Notes under the pieces: generated by a model
What the model was told of the DNA's origin: nothing
The model's database searches: none
Seen by the model: the letters and a program-made list of their open reading frames with translations, nothing else
Part shown: piece by piece, positions 1 to 4,862 of the stretch
Position numbering within the stretch: the first letter of the stretch is position 1
Layout of the letters: each line of letters begins with the position of its first letter
Program-made: the position numbers and the translations under genes
Origin: Acidimicrobiaceae bacterium
GTDB lineage: Bacteria > Actinomycetota > Acidimicrobiia > Acidimicrobiales > UBA10347
NCBI GenBank assembly: GCA_003485885.1
Contig: DNHM01000061.1
Location: 1-7,411 of the forward strand
Direction: 5' to 3'
Length of the DNA: 7,411 nucleotides

Positions 1-160
1 CCGTCGTTTGCATCTTCCGCCACGATGCAGGAGTCGTGTTACGTGCCGTCATGTGTCCCATGTTCGGATTGAGCTGACCCGCCTCCATGCCACGGCCAAG
101 CCACACGAGGCCTCCACCTGTGAGCGCAATGAGTAGAGCACCGACCAGAACGGCCACCAT
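1..160 (-). CDS. N-terminus of a small membrane protein, probably SdpI family (partial)
   Basis: The frame opens with ATG at 160-158 and stays open for 53 codons to the window edge, so the C-terminus is missing. Residues about 2-20 (starting VAVLVGALLIAL) form one clear transmembrane segment. A short polar stretch follows, containing NPNMGHMT and then SW about 8 residues on. This resembles the conserved N-x-x-x-G-x-x-T...S...W block found after the first helix of SdpI-family proteins (immunity and signalling membrane proteins related to Bacillus SdpI). The spacing of the block differs by about one residue from what I remember of the family, so the family call is tentative; the membrane-protein call is firmer. 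The start lies 5 bp after the dehydrogenase stop, with GGGA just upstream, which suggests translational coupling. A GTG directly after the ATG is an alternative start. Confidence 0.5.
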   Translation of the reverse strand, partial: MVAVLVGALLIALTGGGLVWLGRGMEAGQLNPNMGHMTARNTTPASWRKMQTT

Positions 161-165
161 GTCGA

Positions 166-1032
166 TCAGTCCCGATAGCGCCGAACGATCGCGGTGGCGT
201 CCATGCGGTTTTCGCCAGCGTCCTGGGTTGCCTTGAGGTAGCCGCTCACCAGTTCGGTGAGTGGCGTGCTGGCGCCCATCGCGCCGGCTTCTTCTTGCAC
301 CAAGCCCAGGTCCTTGGCCATCCAGTCGACGGCGAAACCGAAGTCGAATTCATCATTCACCATGGTCGTACCCCGGTTGCTCAGGTACCACGAGCCTGCA
401 GCGCCCTTGGTTACGGCGGCCAACACCTTGTCCATGTCCAAGCCAGCCTTCTGGCCGAAGGCGATCGCTTCGGCTGCTCCTTGGATGGCGCCGGCGCAGA
501 GGATCTGGTTACACATTTTGGTGAGCTGGCCGCTGCCCACTTCGCCAACCAACGTCACCGCTGACGAGTAGGCGTCGATCAGTGGGAGCGCTCGATCGAA
601 GTCGGCTTCTACTCCCCCACACATCACGCTCAACGCACCATTCTCGGCACCGGCCTGGCCACCAGAGATCGGCGCATCGACGAAACCAATACTTGTTGCT
701 TCGCAAGCTTGACCGAGCTCTCGAGCCAATTCGGCAGATGCCGTGGTGTGGTCAACCAGCACCGAACCTTCGGCCATGGACGCGAGTACACCGTCGTCGC
801 CATAACTGACTGCTCGGACATCGGCGTCGGCGCCCACGCAAAGCGCTACGAAATCTGCGCCTCGGGCTGCTTCGGCTGGCGTAGCGCACGCCGTGCCGGC
901 ATGTTCACCCGCCCATTGCTCGGACTTGGCCGACGTGCGATTGAAAACTCGCACCTCGTGACCGGCAGCAGCCAGATGCCCTGCCATTGGGTAACCCATG
1001 TTTCCGAGACCGATAAATGCTGCAATTGCCAT
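166..1032 (-). CDS. NAD(P)-dependent beta-hydroxyacid dehydrogenase (3-hydroxyisobutyrate dehydrogenase-like)
   Basis: This complete 288-residue protein has the usual length for the beta-hydroxyacid dehydrogenase superfamily, cytosolic enzymes that oxidise 3-hydroxyacids or reduce the matching semialdehydes. It begins with a Rossmann fold: GLGNMG (8-13) is the dinucleotide loop, and N31-R32-T33 at the end of beta-2 is the pattern often linked to NADP(H) rather than NAD. DAPISGG (119-125) is the substrate-binding signature. GSGQLTKMCNQ (166-176) holds the expected catalytic Lys172 and Asn175, and Lys240 in AKDLGL is the second conserved lysine of the C-terminal helical domain. The exact substrate (3-hydroxyisobutyrate, tartronate semialdehyde, a short-chain semialdehyde) cannot be read from sequence, so no symbol is given. 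The ATG at 1032 is fixed by the Rossmann strand starting at residue 2, although its Shine-Dalgarno match is weak. The stop is 5 bp from the next start. Confidence 0.93.
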   Translation of the reverse strand: MAIAAFIGLGNMGYPMAGHLAAAGHEVRVFNRTSAKSEQWAGEHAGTACATPAEAARGADFVALCVGADADVRAVSYGDDGVLASMAEGSVLVDHTTASAELARELGQACEATSIGFVDAPISGGQAGAENGALSVMCGGVEADFDRALPLIDAYSSAVTLVGEVGSGQLTKMCNQILCAGAIQGAAEAIAFGQKAGLDMDKVLAAVTKGAAGSWYLSNRGTTMVNDEFDFGFAVDWMAKDLGLVQEEAGAMGASTPLTELVSGYLKATQDAGENRMDATAIVRRYRD

Positions 1033-1041
1033 GGAGGCAAT
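1025..1041. repeat. Inverted repeat across the dehydrogenase start codon
   Basis: ATTGCC (1025-1030) and GGCAAT (1036-1041) are perfect 6-bp inverted arms around a 5-base centre. The start codon of the dehydrogenase (1032-1030) lies at the junction of one arm and the centre. In the mRNA this could form a small hairpin masking the start, or in DNA it could be a binding site. The gene also lacks a good Shine-Dalgarno sequence. Arms of this size arise by chance fairly often, so a function is not claimed. Confidence 0.3.
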
Positions 1042-1129
1042 CTACTGCTCGTCAGCGTTGCAGTGGTGGGTCCAGCCGGTCGACCGAGCCACGCCCAGAG
1101 ACCGGTAACGGACGAAGCAGTCAGCTCCA

Positions 1130-1148
1130 GGACTACTCGCCGTAGTCC
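1130..1148 (-). terminator. Hairpin between the TOPRIM gene and the dehydrogenase, possible weak terminator
   Basis: GGACTAC (1130-1136) and GTAGTCC (1142-1148) are perfect 7-bp inverted arms with a 5-base loop, located 35 bp past the TOPRIM stop. No T-tract follows on the minus strand, so it is not a classic intrinsic terminator. It could slow polymerase, protect an mRNA end or do nothing. The 150-bp spacer that contains it (1033-1182) holds no gene I can support and no recognisable promoter. Confidence 0.35.
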
Positions 1149-1166
1149 GAAGCGATCCAGGCCCAG

Positions 1167-1196
1167 CTCACACCCAGTCCACTCACACCCAGTCCA
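1167..1196. repeat. Perfect 15-bp tandem duplication over the TOPRIM stop codon
   Basis: CTCACACCCAGTCCA occurs at 1167-1181 and again, directly adjacent and identical, at 1182-1196. The unit is five codons long. On the minus strand each copy reads xTG GAC TGG GTG TGA in the frame of the TOPRIM gene, so the last coding residues (DWV) and the stop codon are repeated in the 3' untranslated part. The protein ends at the first stop, so its sequence is unchanged by the duplication. This looks like a recent slippage or unequal-crossover event. Confidence 0.9.
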
Positions 1197-1701
1197 ACAG
1201 TTGTCGAAGCGGTGGAGGTGTGCGGTCAGGAGCGACCTGCGCCGCCATTGCCTCGGCATACCGGACCTTGCGCCCAGCCCGGATGCCGCAGTATCGGTGT
1301 ACGTGTTGGGCCAGCGTCCGGTCTCGTTGCGCTGGTTGTTTCTGGACCGTCCGAAACGGCTTCAACTCGCCCTGATCTTCGATGAAAGCCACCATCTCAT
1401 CCAGACCCATCGCTCGAATGAGTTCATCTTCGAGGTCGCTGCTGCATACGAAGATGTCGTCGGTATCGAGGTAACGCTCAAAGAAGTGTCGTTCTGGTTC
1501 GTCACATAACTCGACAAGATCAAGGTCACGTCCGGTGGGGCCGTAGGTGCGGACGGCACGTTCGATGTTCGTTGCTCCACCCATGGCGACAACGAGAATA
1601 CCCTCGTCCGCTAGGTCGCGGCCTTCGGCCGAAGCAGCAGCGAGTACCGCCTGGCGATCGCTTTCACCTTCGACGAGCACCGCCGTGTGCACGGGGCTCA
1701 T
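1183..1701 (-). CDS. Stand-alone TOPRIM-domain protein (OLD-nuclease-like)
   Basis: This 172-residue protein matches the small, single-domain TOPRIM proteins common in actinobacteria and often labelled ATP-dependent endonuclease of the OLD family. It has no ATPase domain of its own. VLVEGESD (8-15) is the TOPRIM glutamate motif (Glu11, Asp15). MGGATNI (40-46) and ELCDEPE (64-70) follow in the expected order; Asp67 probably stands for the TOPRIM aspartate, with the usual DxD reduced. SSDLEDELIRAMG (87-99) and GELKPFRTVQKQPAQR (111-126) are blocks typical of this subgroup, and the C-terminus is basic then Pro-rich. TOPRIM domains bind a metal and cut or join phosphodiester bonds, but the role of this subgroup is not established. 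The ATG at 1701 overlaps the preceding stop as ATGA and has no evident Shine-Dalgarno, which points to coupled translation. The stop codon lies inside a 15-bp tandem duplication. Confidence 0.8.
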   Translation of the reverse strand: MSPVHTAVLVEGESDRQAVLAAASAEGRDLADEGILVVAMGGATNIERAVRTYGPTGRDLDLVELCDEPERHFFERYLDTDDIFVCSSDLEDELIRAMGLDEMVAFIEDQGELKPFRTVQKQPAQRDRTLAQHVHRYCGIRAGRKVRYAEAMAAQVAPDRTPPPLRQLLDWV

Positions 1702-1895
1702 GTATCGACCGATTGATCGGCGACATCGGGCAGTTCGAACTGGTGTCTACTCGAGGCAAACGCCTCGACGCGGCTGCGGCACCCGTCGTTGCCGGCATGC
1801 GGGAGGTCGCGTTGCATGCAGGACTGCTCAGCCCGGGTTTCGATCGCTGCCGTGCGATCCCTGAGCGTGTTATCGAGACCGAGCGTCACCAGCAC
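1698..1895 (-). pseudogene. Truncated HAD-family phosphatase, N-terminal fragment lacking the nucleophile
   Basis: This 65-codon frame starts with GTG at 1895. Its first residues, VLVTLGLDNTLRDRTAA, resemble HAD hydrolase motif I (hydrophobic strand, then DxDxTL). The first aspartate, which carries the phosphoryl group in HAD enzymes, is here Gly6 (GGT at 1880-1878; one transition from GAT). The following part (RDLP...EAFASSRHQF...VADQSVDT) resembles the cap-entry region of the family, and then the frame stops. HAD enzymes usually exceed 200 residues, so about 150 residues and motifs II to IV are absent. No continuation is visible in the other two minus-strand frames. The stop overlaps the TOPRIM start (ATGA). 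I infer a deletion remnant fused upstream of the TOPRIM gene. It may still be translated as a short peptide, since it has a strong ribosome-binding site. The homology is judged by eye. Confidence 0.5.
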
Positions 1896-1901
1896 AAGAA
1901 C

Positions 1902-1909
1902 ATCACCTC
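1902..1909 (-). promoter_or_regulatory. Strong Shine-Dalgarno for the HAD-like fragment
   Basis: GAGGTGAT on the minus strand is a full match to the anti-Shine-Dalgarno core of 16S rRNA and lies 6 bases before the GTG at 1895. An ATG overlapping it (1903-1901) opens only a 5-codon frame. The site is the strongest ribosome-binding sequence I noticed in the window, and it supports the GTG as the original start of the now truncated gene. Because that frame ends in the TOPRIM start, it may now drive TOPRIM translation by coupling. Confidence 0.6.
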
Positions 1910-1911
1910 AA

Positions 1912-1924
1912 GAGTGTTGCACTC
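1912..1924. repeat. Small hairpin in the spacer after the hydrolase
   Basis: GAGTG (1912-1916) and CACTC (1920-1924) are perfect 5-bp inverted arms with a 3-base loop, 2 bases upstream of the strong Shine-Dalgarno of the HAD-like fragment. No T-tract follows on the minus strand. It might affect ribosome access, but its small size makes chance likely. Confidence 0.25.
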
Positions 1925-1961
1925 CGGCATCACACGTGCTGCCGATTACCAAGCCCGTCTA

Positions 1962-2675
1962 TCAGCGGTTGTTGAGCACCGTGGCGATCGCTTCGAAACT
2001 TGGCACCGATGCCAACATGCCCGAGTGAGAGCAACGCACCTCGAGCGAGGTCGCCCGCTCATCGAGACAGGCCTGCCACTCGACTATCCCATCGGTCTTT
2101 GACCAGACGGTTGTCCATGGCACGTCGACATCGAACGGTGAAAGCAGGTCGTTCTCGTAGACAGCGTCGCCTTCCGGATCGGCTTGTGGACCAAAGGGAA
2201 ACCGAGCCAGAACGCGCAATGCCTCGATCGACGAGCGAAGCACGATCTGGCGAGGCAGGTGCATACGCACCGGCGCCCCCAGTGTGATGAGTTGAGAGAC
2301 GCGGCTGGGATGGCGTTGCGAAGCAACTCGACATTGTTGGCCACCTCGGCTGTGACCTATCAGGATCGACGGTTTGTCGCCGTCCATAAGTGCTTCGGCA
2401 ATCCGGCCAGCCGCGTGGGTGCTGCTCGCAGCATTGCGGCCGACATCGGCCACGCACACGTCGTACCCGGCGCTCAGAAGCCACGGCTGCAACGCTGAAG
2501 CGCTCGAGGCGCCGGCCAGATAACCCGTGACCAGGACGATCCGTTCGTTTGCAACCGGGTCAAGACGAATCGCTGAAGCGTTCAACCGAGCGCGTTCGCC
2601 AGGAGCGCGCGCTTCATTCCAGACGGGACGACCAAGTGCACCGGCAAGAGGTGACGGCAACGGTGGCAGCGGCAC
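1962..2675 (-). CDS. Alpha/beta hydrolase (esterase/lipase-like)
   Basis: This 237-residue protein has the alpha/beta-hydrolase order of motifs. IVLVTGYLAG (46-55) is the first core strand and oxyanion-side loop. GHSRGG (107-112) is the nucleophile elbow with Ser109. TLGAP (131-135) is the following strand. TDGIVEW (194-200) offers Asp195 and CSHSGM (215-220) offers His217, completing a Ser-Asp-His triad in the right order and spacing. It resembles the actinobacterial group in which GxSRGG is followed by a block on the pattern R...HPxxVxxLITLGxP. It has no signal peptide, so it is probably cytosolic; the substrate is unknown. The start is the least certain part: GTG at 2675 follows an in-frame TAG by one codon and has no clear Shine-Dalgarno, and a TTG five codons later is possible. 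The gene begins 51 bp after the kinase stop and may share its transcript. It ends in TGATAG, a double stop. Confidence 0.85.
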   Translation of the reverse strand: MPLPPLPSPLAGALGRPVWNEARAPGERARLNASAIRLDPVANERIVLVTGYLAGASSASALQPWLLSAGYDVCVADVGRNAASSTHAAGRIAEALMDGDKPSILIGHSRGGQQCRVASQRHPSRVSQLITLGAPVRMHLPRQIVLRSSIEALRVLARFPFGPQADPEGDAVYENDLLSPFDVDVPWTTVWSKTDGIVEWQACLDERATSLEVRCSHSGMLASVPSFEAIATVLNNR

Positions 2676-2726
2676 GGACTACACGATATTGCTCGACTCA
2701 CCGCGAGGTCCGCCCCAACCGAACCT

Positions 2727-4133
2727 TTAGAGAACGGGCAGCGTGAATCCCACTTCGGCTCCGCCGGTCGGTGCGTCTCGGGCCCACACGCCGCCGCCGT
2801 GTTCAGTCGCTGCTTTAGCAACGATGGCAAGACCCAACCCTGAACCAGGAGCTGACCGGTCACGATCACTGCGATAGAACCGATCGAAGATCCGCGTGCG
2901 CTCAGCTGGCTCGATGCCAGGACCCTCGTCAGATACGAAAAGTGAACCTTGTGACACCGTCACGGTAATCGGCAGCCCTTCGGGGCTGTACTTGTCGGCA
3001 TTGCCGATGAGGTTCTGCGCTGCACGGACCAACGCCGATTGATCGCCCAGGACCTCGCTGGGTGAGAGTCGACGGACGACGGGACGCGCCGACCGCAACG
3101 CAAACTGTGCAAGGGCCGCATCCGCGACATTCGCGAGATCCACCGGTTCGAAGCTTGCCGTATCGCGAGATTCCGTAGCCAGTTCGACGACCTCGGCAAG
3201 AACAGCACTCAGCTCGGCCAGTTCGGCCTTGATGCTCGCCAGGGTCGAACGACGTTCGCCTTCGTCGAGGCCGGTGGCCATTCCAAGAAAGTCGATGTTT
3301 GCCCGCACGCTTGTCAGTGGTGTCCGTAATTCGTGGGCAGCGTCTTGCACCAACCGTTGTTGTTGATCGCGGCTGGCGCCGAGTGTCTTCAACAGAGCGT
3401 CGAACTCCTCGGATAGCCGACCGATCTCGTCGCTACGGCGTAACACAACCGGCGTGGACAGGTCCTCGGTTGCTGCGACGGTTTCGATCGTATTCGTAAG
3501 GCGCCGTAACGGCCGGGTGGCGGTTTGTGCGATGCCCCACCCCAGAAGCGCCGCTAGCACGGACATACCAACACCCACGAGCAGTAGCTCGGACCGGAGA
3601 TCCCCCAGGAGTGCATTCGTGGTACTCAAACTCTGCGCTACCTGCACAGCCCCACCACCCTCGACATGGCGAGTGATCATGCGGTAGTCCTCGCCATCCA
3701 CCTCGATAGTGCGCAACAAGAGTGGCCCGAACCGGTTGAGGAACTTCTCATCAACCTTTTCAACGGGCAACGCAACACCCGCCGTGACGATGATGTTGCC
3801 ATCGGCGTTTAGCAGCTGGACCTCGGCATCGGAGTCAACCAGAGAACGTATGTCATCGATAACGTCCTCGGCGGCGGCATCGGCTGGCCTGGGGAGATCA
3901 CTGCGATTGCCTTGCCCCAGCCGGTTACCGGCGACTCGAGGAATATCTGCTCGACGCCCCTCTGCGACGTCGAGAGATCGGACTTTCAGGAAACTATCAA
4001 TGTCGGCGTTGACCTGCCGGCTTGTTGAATCAGCACTAACTCCTGCGGTAACCAGCGCAGTGAGCGCTGCGAGCAGCGCGAACACCAGCGCCAGCCGAGC
4101 ACCCAGGCCAAACGTGCGACGAGGTGTCTGCAT
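2727..4133 (-). CDS. Sensor histidine kinase, MprB-like, partner of the adjacent regulator
   Basis: This 468-residue membrane kinase senses an unknown signal and passes phosphate to the response regulator encoded just before it. Domains in order: a short basic N-tail; transmembrane helix about 12-34; an extracytoplasmic sensor region about 35-182 with no family I can name; transmembrane helix about 183-205; HAMP linker about 206-258; HisKA with DAAHELRTPLTS and phospho-acceptor His267; then the HATPase domain with N box NLIGNADKYS (Asn374, Asn378), G1 box DEGPGI (402-407), F box IFDRFYR (415-421) and G2 box GSGLGLAIV (430-438). All catalytic motifs are intact. The layout and the regulator's sequence recall mycobacterial MprB/TcrY envelope-stress kinases. 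The ATG at 4133 shares its A with the regulator's TGA (TGATG), a typical coupling junction, and has no separate strong Shine-Dalgarno. Confidence 0.95.
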   Translation of the reverse strand: MQTPRRTFGLGARLALVFALLAALTALVTAGVSADSTSRQVNADIDSFLKVRSLDVAEGRRADIPRVAGNRLGQGNRSDLPRPADAAAEDVIDDIRSLVDSDAEVQLLNADGNIIVTAGVALPVEKVDEKFLNRFGPLLLRTIEVDGEDYRMITRHVEGGGAVQVAQSLSTTNALLGDLRSELLLVGVGMSVLAALLGWGIAQTATRPLRRLTNTIETVAATEDLSTPVVLRRSDEIGRLSEEFDALLKTLGASRDQQQRLVQDAAHELRTPLTSVRANIDFLGMATGLDEGERRSTLASIKAELAELSAVLAEVVELATESRDTASFEPVDLANVADAALAQFALRSARPVVRRLSPSEVLGDQSALVRAAQNLIGNADKYSPEGLPITVTVSQGSLFVSDEGPGIEPAERTRIFDRFYRSDRDRSAPGSGLGLAIVAKAATEHGGGVWARDAPTGGAEVGFTLPVL

Positions 4134-4816
4134 CAGGGCCGGAGCACAAAACCGATACCGCGCACCGTTTCGATCATGCGGTCGGCGCCGCTTGCTTCGA
4201 GTTTGCGGCGCAGGTACCCGACATGGACATCTAGGGATCGAGACGAGCCGTCGAAGTCATATCCCCACGCCCGTTCGTACATGACGCCCCGTTCGAGGAC
4301 GATGCCAACATTTCGCAACAACAACGCCAGTATCTCGAACTCGGTCCGAGTCAGTTCGATTGGAGTGTCCCCCATCTTGACCTCGTGGCGCTGAGGATCG
4401 AGCACCAGGTCGCCCGCCTGTAGAACTTCTGATTCGTCGGGCAATGCTCGACGCAACAGCGCCCGGATACGAGCGAGCAACTCTTCGAGGTCGAAAGGTT
4501 TTGGCAAGTAATCGTCGGCACCAGCGTCGAGACCAGCAACACGGTCGCTGATCTCGTGGCGTGCGGTAAGCATGAGCACAGGAGTGCGGTTGCCCCGTTC
4601 ACGGATTCGGCGACAGACCGAAAGACCGTCGACAAACGGCATCATTACATCGAGCACGATCAGGTCGGGTTCTTGTTCGGTGATGGCCTCGAGCGCCGCG
4701 GCACCATCGTTTACGGTGATGGGTTGATAACCCTCGTAGCGCAAGATCCGCTCGAGCGCGGTACGTATCTCGGTGTCGTCTTCGGCCACGAGAACTGTCG
4801 CTGGTTGCTGATTCAT
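4133..4816 (-). CDS. OmpR/PhoB-family response regulator, MprA-like
   Basis: This 227-residue transcription factor is switched on by phosphorylation from the neighbouring kinase. The receiver domain (about 6-120) has the acidic pocket Glu12-Asp13-Asp14, phospho-acceptor Asp56 in DLIVLDVMMP, Thr84 in LMLTA and Lys106 in LPKPF, so it is complete. The winged-helix DNA-binding domain (about 134-225) has LTRTEFEIL, the recognition-helix region SSRSLDVHVGYLRRKLE (191-207) and the closing hairpin ETVRGIGFVL. The SLDVHVGYLRRK block is close to mycobacterial MprA. I chose the ATG at 4816 (MNQQ): it sits 8 bases after AGGA (4828-4825) and places the receiver strand at the normal distance from the start. 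An in-frame start at 4891 would add 25 non-conserved residues and run back into the peroxidase gene. The peroxidase stop is 46 bp upstream, and no promoter is evident in that gap. Confidence 0.96.
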   Translation of the reverse strand: MNQQPATVLVAEDDTEIRTALERILRYEGYQPITVNDGAAALEAITEQEPDLIVLDVMMPFVDGLSVCRRIRERGNRTPVLMLTARHEISDRVAGLDAGADDYLPKPFDLEELLARIRALLRRALPDESEVLQAGDLVLDPQRHEVKMGDTPIELTRTEFEILALLLRNVGIVLERGVMYERAWGYDFDGSSRSLDVHVGYLRRKLEASGADRMIETVRGIGFVLRP

Positions 4817-4862
4817 AATGCCGGTCCTAGTCCGACTCCATGGTAGTGACGCGTGGCGAGCA

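Noticed and set aside
1033..1182. Possible missed small gene between TOPRIM and the dehydrogenase.
   Set aside because: No frame with a plausible start, ribosome site and protein-like composition is visible; only the hairpin and half of the tandem duplication.
709..1509. Long plus-strand frame of 266 codons opposite the dehydrogenase and TOPRIM genes.
   Set aside because: It spans two well-supported minus-strand genes and their spacer, has Arg/Ser/His-rich composition and no domain; long antisense frames are common in GC-rich DNA.
1572..2102. Plus-strand frame of 176 codons across the spacer between the hydrolase and the TOPRIM gene.
   Set aside because: No recognisable domain, and it lies opposite the ends of two real genes; the minus strand of the same spacer has a strong Shine-Dalgarno and HAD-like sequence instead.
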